64,000 nt of DNA from an uncultured Actinomycetes bacterium. GTDB lineage: Bacteria; Actinomycetota; Acidimicrobiia; Acidimicrobiales; RAAP-2. A program made the translations under genes and the position numbers. Shown piece after piece: positions 9,026-16,451 of this stretch. Location of the stretch: positions 22,339 to 86,338 of the forward strand of contig CAIKCI010000018.1 in assembly GCA_903825895.1 (NCBI GenBank). Direction: 5' to 3'. The notes under the pieces were generated by a model. That model was not told the origin of the DNA, did not search any database, and worked only from the letters and a program-made list of their open reading frames with translations. Within the stretch, counting starts at the first letter, position 1. Every line of letters begins with the position of its first letter.

Positions 9026-9031
9026 ATCGTA
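9026..9031 (-). promoter_or_regulatory. Candidate -10 box of tRNA-Lys
   Basis: TACGAT on the minus strand, separated by 7 bases from the first base of the mature tRNA. With normal -10 to +1 spacing, transcription would start at or next to the mature 5' end. No good -35 box was seen 16-18 bases upstream. Confidence 0.5.
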
Positions 9032-9082
9032 GTGGGTGACCCGGGCCGACTGGAAATTACGGTGGTGACAGGCCAAGAGGCG

Positions 9083-9088
9083 TAAGGT
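9083..9088 (+). promoter_or_regulatory. Candidate -10 box of the 48-residue ORF
   Basis: TAAGGT followed by 7 bases and then the GTG of the small ORF. This is the same geometry as at other unit heads here and predicts a leaderless message. Confidence 0.45.
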
Positions 9089-9095
9089 CCTCAAG

Positions 9096-9242
9096 GTGAG
9101 TAGTGATCGGCCCCTTGAATCGTTGACCCGTGAGGAACTTGAAGAGTTGGTCCGAACTCTCCGCAGCGACCTTGATCGCTTACGGAGCGAAATCCGCTTG
9201 ATTCAGCGGGATCGCCATGAAACTCCTCCGCACTACCTCTAA
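9096..9242 (+). CDS. Small charged coiled-coil protein, 48 residues
   Basis: An open frame of 48 codons starting with GTG and ending TAA, beginning MSSDRPLESLTREELEELV and continuing with heptad-like leucines (LRSDLDRLRSEIRLIQRDR) that suggest a helical or coiled-coil segment, then a short PPHYL tail. The frame is closed by a stop at 9066-9068, so no other start is available. There is no ribosome binding site, but TAAGGT lies 7 bases upstream as in other leaderless candidates of this window. It fills the otherwise gene-free space between tRNA-Lys and the lipoprotein gene. The function is unknown; I do not recognise the family. Confidence 0.55.
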   Translation: MSSDRPLESLTREELEELVRTLRSDLDRLRSEIRLIQRDRHETPPHYL

Positions 9243-9251
9243 CCGTCTGGA

Positions 9252-10049
9252 CTAGCCCGCAGCGAGAAGTGGATCAATTGGCGTCGAGCCAGCTGGGGCA
9301 CCAATGGCTGGCTGGCTGTTAAATCCTGACAAGAGCGTGACTTGGTTTCCTGTCGGTGCTCCGGTGATTGTTGTCTTGACGATATAGGGCGGCCCAGACG
9401 TAGCGACAAAAAATGTCTGAACCTGGCCCGCAGAACTCACGGAGACGGAAATGGTTGGGGTGGTGCCTCCACGACTCACGGAACCTTTGACGGGAGGGAC
9501 AGGCGGAACACAATTTGCAAGGAGTCCTTGCAGGCTTGATTGAGAAAGAGACGGTGCGGCGATTCCACTGTTGGGACTCGTCGTGGCGATGGAAACCCAC
9601 TTGCCAGCCAACGAAGTTGCTTTCGTCGGCTGGGGTGGGGTGGCATTTGTTGTCCAGTAGGCAACATTTCCTCGGAGATAGGTCGTCAGTGGCGTCACCA
9701 CAGAGCGGAGAGCACCTTTGCCAAGGTAGAGAACTGCGCCACTATTTCCTGACTTCGTGGTTGTCCAGCGCATCGAAATCACCCCGACGGCTTTGAGAGG
9801 CGTCGCGTAGACCGTCGATGCAACGAGCGATGTGGTGTCTAGAGTGGCGCCACAGGCGTCACTCAAGATGGTCGCCGCGGGCTGGCCGGCGAAGCCAGAA
9901 AGCGCGGCAGTGGTTGTGGTGGTCGACGTTGGGGGAGCACTTGACGAGCTGCACGCACTCAGAAGAAGACCGCTGAGACCGAGGAGGAAGAGTCCGTTTC
10001 GCAGCAGCGTGCGCCATTGATGGTGATCACGCTCTTGAGGTCGGGGCAC
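9252..10049 (-). CDS. Putative lipoprotein of unknown function
   Basis: A 265-residue protein with a basic N-terminus, a hydrophobic segment and a lipobox LSAC placing the lipidated cysteine at residue 33, followed by a Ser/Thr/Pro-rich linker, so it is predicted to be anchored on the outer face of the membrane. The remaining about 210 residues are rich in Ser, Thr, Gly and Ala with alternating hydrophobic residues typical of beta-rich secreted domains; I do not recognise the fold. The start is a GTG with no clear ribosome binding site. It is divergent from the channel gene across a 145-base gap. Confidence 0.7.
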   Translation of the reverse strand: MPRPQERDHHQWRTLLRNGLFLLGLSGLLLSACSSSSAPPTSTTTTTAALSGFAGQPAATILSDACGATLDTTSLVASTVYATPLKAVGVISMRWTTTKSGNSGAVLYLGKGALRSVVTPLTTYLRGNVAYWTTNATPPQPTKATSLAGKWVSIATTSPNSGIAAPSLSQSSLQGLLANCVPPVPPVKGSVSRGGTTPTISVSVSSAGQVQTFFVATSGPPYIVKTTITGAPTGNQVTLLSGFNSQPAIGAPAGSTPIDPLLAAG

Positions 10050-10194
10050 GTTTTTTTACTCGTTTCTCTTAGAGGCCTGGAAGTCTGATGGCACCAGGAA
10101 CATGAGTACCTCAAAGTTCCATCGGTGTCTGAAAGGATAGTGGGCACGTCGCAACAGACCATGGATTGGCGCAGTGCGGAGAAAGGAGCGTGAC

Positions 10195-10956
10195 GTGGCA
10201 ACGAAAGAGCACTCCACCTCGAAGAGGAAAGTCACGATCCGGCCGGTCTTTACCCATGTACAGCCCACGTCGCGTTTTGGAATTCTCTTCTGCTCACTGT
10301 TGATCACGTTTATTCTGTGCGGCTCGCTGGGTAAAGGTCGTTGGGAGGCTCTCGTTATTTTGTCCGTTGAATCGCTAACGCTCATCATCGCCCTCTATGC
10401 GACGGGGGCTCGTCGAATCCTCTTTATCTGGATCGGGATCGTCATTACTCTTGGGCTCTTCGCAGGTGTGTTGAATCTCTCTGAACAGTCACAGCAACTC
10501 GATAAAGCGGTTTCCACAATCAGCCTGTTGTTGGTAATCGTCGCTCCGATTGAACTTCTTCGTGCCGTCGTCAAGCGGCGAATTATTGATTTCCAGACAG
10601 TGATGGCGGCGCTTTGTTTCTATCTGATGATTGGGTTGTTTTTCGCCTTTCTCTTTGGCGAGATTCAGAACATGTCGAATCAGCATTTCTTCCAGCAGGT
10701 GGGGCGTGGATCAGCTTCGGACCTTCTTTATTACAGCTTCGCCACAATGACGACCGTTGGCTATGGCGACCTCACGGCAGCTCACCAAGTAGGACGGACA
10801 ATCTCCGTGGGCGAAGCGGTCCTTGGACAGCTCTACCTGGTGACCGTTGTGGCGCTGCTCGTCTCGAACTTGGGACCAATGTTCAAAAATCATCGCTCCA
10901 TCGAGCAAGATGTGAAAGAAGTAGTGACGGAAAGACCAGGAGAGAAAGATCTATAG
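10195..10956 (+). CDS. Potassium-channel-like ion channel protein
   Basis: A 253-residue membrane protein with several hydrophobic segments before a pore region carrying the K+ selectivity filter TVGYGD at residues 187-192 (context FATMTTVGYGDLTAAH), flanked by transmembrane helices as in the two-TM ion-channel domain (PF07885-like). Earlier segments (for example LFCSLLITFILCGSLG and IWIGIVITLGLFAGVLNL) would give about six helices in all. No cytoplasmic RCK/TrkA-N domain follows; the tail is short and charged. The GTG at 10195 is chosen because AAAGGAG sits 7 bases upstream; a GTG at 10174 lacks this. It is followed after one base by a DksA/TraR-type gene. Confidence 0.82.
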   Translation: MATKEHSTSKRKVTIRPVFTHVQPTSRFGILFCSLLITFILCGSLGKGRWEALVILSVESLTLIIALYATGARRILFIWIGIVITLGLFAGVLNLSEQSQQLDKAVSTISLLLVIVAPIELLRAVVKRRIIDFQTVMAALCFYLMIGLFFAFLFGEIQNMSNQHFFQQVGRGSASDLLYYSFATMTTVGYGDLTAAHQVGRTISVGEAVLGQLYLVTVVALLVSNLGPMFKNHRSIEQDVKEVVTERPGEKDL

Positions 10957-10957
10957 G

Positions 10958-11173
10958 ATGAGCACCATGAACGAGACCGTAGACCAAGCAGCGCAAGACC
11001 TTGGGAGGCTCACCCAACTCCTTGACGATGTTGAATCGGCCATGGAACGCATCGACCAGGGAACCTATGGTCGCTGCGAAGCCTGCGCCCAAGAACTTGA
11101 TCGTCATGCGCTCACTGCGACGCCCACACTTCAGTACTGCACTTCTTGCGCCCAGACGCGCAACGACGGCTGA
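10958..11173 (+). CDS. DksA/TraR-type zinc-finger protein
   Basis: A 71-residue protein with a helical N-terminal half and a C4 zinc finger: CEAC near residue 40 and CTSC near residue 62, matching the TraR/DksA C-terminal family. Such proteins can bind the RNA polymerase secondary channel, but short stand-alone actinobacterial members are mostly uncharacterised. A second in-frame ATG lies four codons in (MSTMNE). The ATG follows the channel stop by one base, so the two are probably co-transcribed. A nested hairpin downstream may end the message. Confidence 0.8.
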   Translation: MSTMNETVDQAAQDLGRLTQLLDDVESAMERIDQGTYGRCEACAQELDRHALTATPTLQYCTSCAQTRNDG

Positions 11174-11206
11174 CCACACGCTTGAGAAGCGGATGACCAG
11201 CCGTCG
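11164..11206. terminator. Nested inverted repeat between convergent genes
   Basis: CGACGGCTG at 11164-11172 pairs perfectly with CAGCCGTCG at 11198-11206. Inside lies a second stem, CGCTT/AAGCG (11179-11183 with 11187-11191), closing a 3-base loop. It overlaps the end of the zinc-finger gene and precedes the convergent sodN end. The flank is A/T-rich (cttcgtataattta) but has no real T-run, so a bidirectional terminator is likely but not proven. Confidence 0.5.
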
Positions 11207-11225
11207 CAGGCTTCGTATAATTTAG

Positions 11226-11642
11226 TTACTTCTTGGTTTCCCAGAAGACCGCGGCAACTGCATCGATCTCATCAAGGAGGCGCTGGCCAACGGCAGCGTC
11301 GGTCGTTTTCTTTGCTTCACCGGCAGTTTTCGTTGCTTTCCAAACAAGATCGTGAAGGTCAGGGTGGGCAGCGAGGTGCTCAGGCTTGAAGTAGTCGGTC
11401 CAAAGAACCCAGAGGTGGTGCTTCACCAAGTCGCAGCGCTCTTCTTTGATGAGGATGGCCCGGGTCTTGAAGTCGTGATCATCTGAGGCGTTGTACTTCT
11501 CTTGGCAAGCCTTGACCGACTCAGCTTCGAGGCGAGCTTGCGCGGGGTCGTAGACGCCACAAGGAAGGTCGCAATGTGCTGCGCCAAAACGAGGTGCGCT
11601 GACTTTGTCGGCCAGGGTCAAAACTCGGTCAATGAGATTCAT
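11226..11642 (-). CDS. sodN: Nickel superoxide dismutase
   Basis: A 138-residue precursor. After a 22-residue propeptide (MNLIDRVLTLADKVSAPRFG-AA) the mature enzyme would begin HCDLPCGVYDP, the nickel hook whose His1, Cys2 and Cys6 bind Ni in NiSOD. The remainder is the helical-bundle sequence of the family (KTRAILIKEERCDLVKHHLWVLWTDYFKP). It converts superoxide to hydrogen peroxide and dioxygen. The ATG at 11642 is preceded by AACAGGAG, and the start matches known propeptide lengths. The divergent neighbour encodes the protease that removes the propeptide. Confidence 0.97.
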   Translation of the reverse strand: MNLIDRVLTLADKVSAPRFGAAHCDLPCGVYDPAQARLEAESVKACQEKYNASDDHDFKTRAILIKEERCDLVKHHLWVLWTDYFKPEHLAAHPDLHDLVWKATKTAGEAKKTTDAAVGQRLLDEIDAVAAVFWETKK

Positions 11643-11688
11643 GGTTTCTCCTGTTATTGGTTGATGAGCCGAGCGTCGAAAAACCCGG

Positions 11689-11694
11689 CACAAT
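11689..11694 (+). promoter_or_regulatory. Candidate -10 box of sodX
   Basis: CACAAT followed by 7 bases and the ATG at 11702. It differs from TANNNT by its first base, so support is weaker than for the other units. Confidence 0.3.
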
Positions 11695-11701
11695 GAATGC
11701 T

Positions 11702-12136
11702 ATGGCCAAAACCTTAGCCAGGACCAGACGCCTTTGGCGACGCGCCGCTGCAGTATCCGGCCTCCTCGCACTTTGTGGTGTTCTTGCTGAAGGATATTTT
11801 CTGCGCTGCGAGGTGGAAGGGCACTCAATGATCCCTGCCCTCTTGGCGGGGGATCGTATCCTTTTCCGCCGCCGACTCCCGGGCGAGGTACCGAAAGTCG
11901 GCACGGTGGTGGCCTTTGAGGATCCGCGAGAACGTGAAACGCGCCTCTTGATTAAACGTGTGGCCCAGGTCGATGGCCACCAGATCACGGTCTTAGGGGA
12001 CAACACTGCGGCGAGTACAGATTCTCGAGATTTTGGGCCCATTCGAGCGGAGAACATTTCGTGGATCTACCTGCGGCGCTACCGCCACGCCCAACTCGGT
12101 ACTGGAGAAAACAGCCAAATTGAAAACGACCTCTAG
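11702..12136 (+). CDS. sodX: NiSOD maturation protease, signal-peptidase-like
   Basis: A 144-residue S26-type serine protease with one N-terminal membrane segment (VSGLLALCGVLAEGYF), the catalytic serine in EGHSMIPALL (Ser42 from this start) and the catalytic lysine in RLLIKRV (Lys85), followed by the family box LGDNTAASTDSRDFGPI. Position beside sodN identifies it as the peptidase trimming the NiSOD propeptide. The start is uncertain: ATG at 11702 fits the 7-base rule from CACAAT; ATG at 11693 and TTG at 11657 are in frame upstream. The two genes diverge from a gap of about 60 bases that must hold both promoters and any nickel-dependent operator. Confidence 0.9.
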   Translation: MAKTLARTRRLWRRAAAVSGLLALCGVLAEGYFLRCEVEGHSMIPALLAGDRILFRRRLPGEVPKVGTVVAFEDPRERETRLLIKRVAQVDGHQITVLGDNTAASTDSRDFGPIRAENISWIYLRRYRHAQLGTGENSQIENDL

Positions 12137-12139
12137 GCT
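12134..12139 (+). promoter_or_regulatory. Candidate -10 box of the XRE regulator
   Basis: TAGGCT, then 6 bases, then the GTG at 12146, overlapping the end of sodX. It predicts a leaderless transcript starting at the regulator's start codon. Confidence 0.45.
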
Positions 12140-12145
12140 GGGTCA

Positions 12146-12541
12146 GTGCCATCAGATCCAACAGATCGCTTGCGGGACCTTGGGTCATTCATCCGAGAGC
12201 AACGATCGTCCAATCGTTTGTCGCTCCGCCGGCTTTCTGAACTCGCAGGAATATCTAATCCCTATCTTTCCCAGATTGAGCGAGGGCTCCGACGGCCCTC
12301 GGCAGAAATTCTTCAACAGATTGCCAAAGGATTAGCGATCTCCGCTGAAACGCTTTACGTCCGAGCGGGCATTCTTGAAGAAGACCGAGAAAGTAATCTC
12401 GAAGCACATATTAATAGTGACCCCAATCTCACCTTTGAACAGCGTCGAGCTCTGGTCCAGATTTACCGTTCTTTTGTAGGAGAAACGCAGGAAAATATCG
12501 CTTCACAGTCGTCTGAAGGATCAGACGAAATGAATTCCTAG
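12146..12541 (+). CDS. XRE-family HTH transcriptional regulator
   Basis: A 131-residue protein with an N-terminal Cro/CI-type helix-turn-helix at about residues 10-65: LGSFIREQRSSNRLSLRRLSELAGISNPYLSQIERGLRRPSAEIL is the classic five-helix pattern, with the recognition region around ISNPYLSQIERG. The C-terminal half is acidic and helical with no ligand-binding domain recognised. It lies 9 bases after sodX and 13 before the mshA-like gene, so it might control either; the sequence does not decide. Start GTG, no ribosome binding site, consistent with leaderless initiation. Confidence 0.85.
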   Translation: MPSDPTDRLRDLGSFIREQRSSNRLSLRRLSELAGISNPYLSQIERGLRRPSAEILQQIAKGLAISAETLYVRAGILEEDRESNLEAHINSDPNLTFEQRRALVQIYRSFVGETQENIASQSSEGSDEMNS

Positions 12542-12554
12542 AATTAACAGGACC

Positions 12555-13808
12555 ATGGCTCGAATCGCAATTCTCTCAATGCACACCTCACCGCTGGCTC
12601 AGCCGGGAACGGGTGATGGCGGTGGGATGAATGTTTACGTGCGTGAGTTGGCTAGTGCGCTCGCACGTTCGGGAAACCGATGCGAAGTCTTCACCCGGCG
12701 AGAGTCGCCCCAGTCCCCGAAAAGCATCAACGTTGAACCAGGATTTGTCGTTCACTACGTCGATGCAGGTCCTCCCAGCGCTGTGCCAAAGGAGTGCTTA
12801 GAGGAACTCGTTCCAGAATTTACTGAGCACGTGCTGAGTGCGATGCGCCAAGCACGTTGGAGCGATGAACCGGCCTACGACGTGATTCACGCGAACTACT
12901 GGTTGTCGGGGCTCGCGGGTCATACCTTAAAACACGAACTCGACATTCCTCTGATCTCGACGTTCCATACGCTTGACCGCGTCAAGGCCGAGGCGATGCC
13001 TGAAGAGGTTGTCGCTGATCTTTCTCAACGACGTGCTGAAGCAGAGGCGCTGGTGATTGGCTGTTCTGATGCGGTGCTGGCGTCGTGTGATGTCGAAGCG
13101 AATCAGCTTGTCGATCTTTATGGCGCGGATCGCTCACGCATTGCCGTGATTCCCCCTGGCGTCGATCATGCGTTTTTTGGACCGGGCGAGTCAGCGCAGG
13201 CACGCCGAGCTCTTGGGCTCACGTCAAGCGGATCACTCCTTCTTTTTGTGGGGCGCATCCAACCGCTCAAAGGAGCGCACATCGCCGTTGCGGCGTTGGC
13301 GTGCTTGCGCGATCAAGGCGAAGACGTCCGCCTGGTGATTGTCGGGGGGCCGAGTGGCGACCAAGGTGATGCCACGCTTCGTGAATTGAACGAACAAGTC
13401 AGTTCCTTGGGGATGGAAGAGTTCGTTCTTTTCCGTCCGCCGCAACCCCACGAACAGTTGTCGTCCTACTATCGTGCGGTCGACGTGACAATCGTTCCCT
13501 CTCGATCAGAAAGTTTTGGCTTAGTGGCGCTTGAATCATTGGCCTGTGGCACGCCTGTGGTGGCTTCAGCGGTGGGGGGTCTGACGACCTTGGTCGACGA
13601 CGGTATTACTGGGGCCTTGATTGAATCCACCGATCCCATGCTCTATGCCAGGGCTGTCGCGACAATTTTGCATTCTGAGCTTCGAGATGCTCGCTACTCG
13701 ACGACTGCCGTCCTCCACGCACGGCAGTACTCATGGCGGTCCACAGCACTGCAGTTGGGTGCATTGTTTGAAGAGATGTCGTCGCGTCGATTAGTGACGT
13801 GTGCCTAG
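12555..13808 (+). CDS. mshA: D-inositol-3-phosphate glycosyltransferase (mycothiol synthesis)
   Basis: A 417-residue GT4 retaining glycosyltransferase. The N-terminal block SPLAQPGTGDGGGMNVYV is the nucleotide and acceptor loop signature of MshA. The C-terminal Rossmann domain carries FVGRIQPLKGAHIAV and the ExxxxxE-type motif in PSRSESFGLVALESLACGTPVVA. MshA transfers GlcNAc from UDP-GlcNAc to 1L-myo-inositol-1-phosphate, the first step to mycothiol. The following YbjN-like gene starts 3 bases after the stop; the same mshA-ybjN pairing occurs in mycobacteria, which supports the assignment. A sucrose-phosphate-synthase-like GT4 enzyme is the main alternative. Confidence 0.88.
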   Translation: MARIAILSMHTSPLAQPGTGDGGGMNVYVRELASALARSGNRCEVFTRRESPQSPKSINVEPGFVVHYVDAGPPSAVPKECLEELVPEFTEHVLSAMRQARWSDEPAYDVIHANYWLSGLAGHTLKHELDIPLISTFHTLDRVKAEAMPEEVVADLSQRRAEAEALVIGCSDAVLASCDVEANQLVDLYGADRSRIAVIPPGVDHAFFGPGESAQARRALGLTSSGSLLLFVGRIQPLKGAHIAVAALACLRDQGEDVRLVIVGGPSGDQGDATLRELNEQVSSLGMEEFVLFRPPQPHEQLSSYYRAVDVTIVPSRSESFGLVALESLACGTPVVASAVGGLTTLVDDGITGALIESTDPMLYARAVATILHSELRDARYSTTAVLHARQYSWRSTALQLGALFEEMSSRRLVTCA

Positions 13809-13811
13809 CGA

Positions 13812-14306
13812 ATGCCACGTATCGATCGACCAGAAGCGCAAGAGCGTGACGACGTCGTGGCCACGATCGACGCGTGGGGCGCGCGCGAACTCAAACGGGG
13901 TGAGTCCTTAGTCGCCATTGAGAGGATTCAAGTCACTGACGGCAGTGCATCACACCGGTGGTTGATGCGGTTTCGGGGCGAAGAAAAAGAGTTCATCACG
14001 CTGTGGCTCACTTTTCACCAGCGGACTCTGCACTTCGAAACCCAGTTCATGCCATCTCCGGAAGCGAACCAGGTCGACGTCTTGACCTATCTCTTGAGGA
14101 AAAATGCGCATCTCATTCAGATGTCATTTGCCTTTGGGCCCGAAAATGCCATCTATCTCGTTGGCCGCATCCCGGCGAGTCAGGTCGATGATGACGAACT
14201 TGACCGAATTGCTGGGTGCTCCTTGCTCTATGTCGATGAATTCTTCCCAACGGCAATGTCCTTAGGCTTTCCGGACATCTATCGCAGAAGGTCGAAGCGC
14301 AACTAG
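13812..14306 (+). CDS. YbjN-domain protein
   Basis: A 164-residue soluble protein resembling the YbjN / type-III-chaperone-like fold: alternating strands and helices with the block LTFHQRTLHFETQFMPSP and a C-terminal LLYVDEFFPTAMSLGFP. No catalytic motif is seen. It starts 3 bases after mshA and its position next to mshA is conserved in actinobacteria. The biochemical function is not established. Confidence 0.7.
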   Translation: MPRIDRPEAQERDDVVATIDAWGARELKRGESLVAIERIQVTDGSASHRWLMRFRGEEKEFITLWLTFHQRTLHFETQFMPSPEANQVDVLTYLLRKNAHLIQMSFAFGPENAIYLVGRIPASQVDDDELDRIAGCSLLYVDEFFPTAMSLGFPDIYRRRSKRN

Positions 14307-14323
14307 AGCGGTCGTTCGCCTTG

Positions 14324-14329
14324 TAGGTT
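14324..14329 (+). promoter_or_regulatory. Candidate -10 box of proC
   Basis: TAGGTT, then 6 bases, then the proC ATG. The AGGGG within those 6 bases is too close to the ATG to act as a normal ribosome binding site. Confidence 0.45.
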
Positions 14330-14335
14330 AGGGGC

Positions 14336-15142
14336 ATGGCTGCAGAACTGATTTTGGTGGGCGGTGGTCGGATGGGCACGGCGCTGATGGAGGGAATTCT
14401 CTCATCGCGGAGCATTGCGGCCTCATCCATTGTCGTGGTCGAACCTGACATCGAGCGCAGAGCGATGCTTCGCCTGGCCCATGATGACCTCGTTCTGGTG
14501 GATACGCCTGGCCTCGAACACATTGATGCAGCGACCAGCGCAATTATCGCCGTCAAGCCTGAGATTGCCGAGAGTGCGACCAAGTTGGTGGGTGCACTCG
14601 GGATTCAGCGAGTTCTTTCGATCGCTGCGGGGATCCCTTGCGCTCGCCTTGAAGCAGCGCTCCCGGGACCTCTGGCGGTAATTCGCGCCATGCCGAATAC
14701 GCCAGCACTAGTTGGTGCAGGAGTGACCGCCATCTCGGGCGGGAGCCATGTGACCAAACAAGATCTTGACTGGGCCGAAGCGTTACTGGCGAACGTGGGG
14801 ACGGTGGTGCGTGTTCCCGAACGACAACTTGATGCCGTCACTGGCGTGTCGGGCTCTGGGCCGGCGTATCTCTTCTTGGTCGCTGAAGCACTCATTGATG
14901 CAGGCGTGACCGCAGGTTTGACGCGTGAGGTTGCGCGCACCTTGGCCAACGAAACAATTTTGGGTGCGGGACGCATGTTGGTTGAATCGGGACAAAGTGC
15001 GGAAGAACTGCGAGCTCAGGTGACATCACCAGGAGGAACAACGGCCGCTGCAATCCGTTCCCTTGAGGCGCGAGCGGTTCGCTCAGCATTTGTCGAAGCA
15101 GTTTTTGCAGCTGTTGAGCGCTCGCGCGCGTTAGGGCGATGA
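14336..15142 (+). CDS. proC: Pyrroline-5-carboxylate reductase
   Basis: A 268-residue protein with an N-terminal NAD(P)H Rossmann motif (LILVGGGRMGTALMEGIL) and the family's C-terminal signature (AQVTSPGGTTAAAIRSLE), plus conserved blocks AMPNTPALVGAGVTA and VSGSGPAYLFL. It catalyses the last step of proline synthesis, reducing 1-pyrroline-5-carboxylate. Length is normal. It precedes the hem cluster by 34 bases and might be read through into it. Confidence 0.95.
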   Translation: MAAELILVGGGRMGTALMEGILSSRSIAASSIVVVEPDIERRAMLRLAHDDLVLVDTPGLEHIDAATSAIIAVKPEIAESATKLVGALGIQRVLSIAAGIPCARLEAALPGPLAVIRAMPNTPALVGAGVTAISGGSHVTKQDLDWAEALLANVGTVVRVPERQLDAVTGVSGSGPAYLFLVAEALIDAGVTAGLTREVARTLANETILGAGRMLVESGQSAEELRAQVTSPGGTTAAAIRSLEARAVRSAFVEAVFAAVERSRALGR

Positions 15143-15176
15143 CCGTGATGAGCCTGAGAAGGGTGCGGTACTAACA

Positions 15177-16451
15177 ATGGCGATTGTCATGATTGGTCTC
15201 GAACACTCGAGCGCCCCTCTGGATCTTTTAGAACGGGTCGTGATCAATGATGTCGAGATGGGAAAAGTTCTCGGTTCGCTCTCGGCCCACGATAATGTCC
15301 GAGAAGTTGCCATTCTTTCAACCTGTTTGCGCACAGAGATCTACGCGGTGGTTGATCGCTTTCACGATGCAGTCGAAGATTTTACTGAAATTTTTGTGAC
15401 CTCGTCGGGGGTCAGTCGAGAACGGATAGAAGAGTGTCAGACCGTTTGTTTTGATCGTGGCGTGGCCACGCATCTCTTTAAGGTGGCATCGGGTCTTGAG
15501 TCGGTTGTTCCGGGTGAAAGTGAAGTACTTGGCCAAGTGCGCCGTGCCCATGAACGTGCCATCCAAGAAGGGACGGCAGGCCCTCTGCTCACAGCTCTGT
15601 TTATCCACGCCCTTCAAACAGGTCGACGAGCACGAACCGAGACCGGGATTAGCCGAGGCACAACATCGTTCTCTTATGCAGCGTTAGAACTTCTTCGCCA
15701 GCGACTGGGTGATGCTTTTGGTGAAGCGTCGATCGTCATCGTAGGCGTGGGTGCACTGGGATCTGGGATGGTGAACGCCCTGGTCGATGAGAAGTCAACG
15801 ATGAAGCCCAGAAGTGTGGTCGTCATGAATCGGACAAAGGCCTCAGCTGACGAATTCGTCAAGTCACTCTCGACGTCCGTCCCTCTGAGAGTGGCGCCCT
15901 TTGGAGCGCTGGCTGATGAGATTGCTGCTGCGCAGATTGTCGTGACGGCCATCGAAAGCACCGAGCCGGTTCTTCGTGGTGAGCATGTTGCCAGTGAATC
16001 GGGACGTGAGCTCTTGATTCTTGATCTTGGGATGCCGAGAAATGTTCATCACGACGTCGCGACGTTGCCTGGCGTACACGTGCTCGGGATTAGTGATTTG
16101 CAAAGCGTGGTCGATCAAGCGGTCAGCGAACGCAAAGACGAGATCGCCGATGCGCAAGAAATTGTGCTTGATGAAGTCGCTCGTTATGGCGAGAACGTTC
16201 GTGGCAGAAGTGCTGCTCCTCTTGTTGTGGCGCTCCGGGAACGCTTAGAAGAGATTCGACGCGGTGAGATTGACCGTCGTAGTTCGGAACTCTCTGACCT
16301 GACGCCGGAGCAACGAGAAGTGGTGGAATCGCTTACTCGCTCGCTGCTGGCGAAGTTTGCTCACGAACCGACGGTGGCGCTGAAGGAAAGCGTCGGGACA
16401 CCTCGTGGCGAGCGCCTCGTTGAAGCGGCACGAATCTTTTTTGATCTGTGA
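15177..16451 (+). CDS. hemA: Glutamyl-tRNA reductase
   Basis: A 424-residue protein of the GluTR family: N-terminal catalytic domain, NADPH-binding domain (ASIVIVGVGALGSGMVNAL) and C-terminal dimerisation helices. The catalytic Cys sits in ILSTCLRTEIYA; most members read STCNRTE, so the residue after the catalytic Cys is Leu instead of Asn. GESEVLGQVRRAHE matches the conserved substrate block. It makes glutamate-1-semialdehyde from charged tRNA-Glu, the first and usually rate-limiting step of the C5 heme pathway. It overlaps hemC by 4 bases. Confidence 0.95.
   Translation: MAIVMIGLEHSSAPLDLLERVVINDVEMGKVLGSLSAHDNVREVAILSTCLRTEIYAVVDRFHDAVEDFTEIFVTSSGVSRERIEECQTVCFDRGVATHLFKVASGLESVVPGESEVLGQVRRAHERAIQEGTAGPLLTALFIHALQTGRRARTETGISRGTTSFSYAALELLRQRLGDAFGEASIVIVGVGALGSGMVNALVDEKSTMKPRSVVVMNRTKASADEFVKSLSTSVPLRVAPFGALADEIAAAQIVVTAIESTEPVLRGEHVASESGRELLILDLGMPRNVHHDVATLPGVHVLGISDLQSVVDQAVSERKDEIADAQEIVLDEVARYGENVRGRSAAPLVVALRERLEEIRRGEIDRRSSELSDLTPEQREVVESLTRSLLAKFAHEPTVALKESVGTPRGERLVEAARIFFDL

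Noticed and set aside
8918..14335. Possible genomic island at tRNA-Lys
   Set aside because: No integrase, no direct repeat of the tRNA 3' end and neighbouring genes are typical core or common actinobacterial genes.
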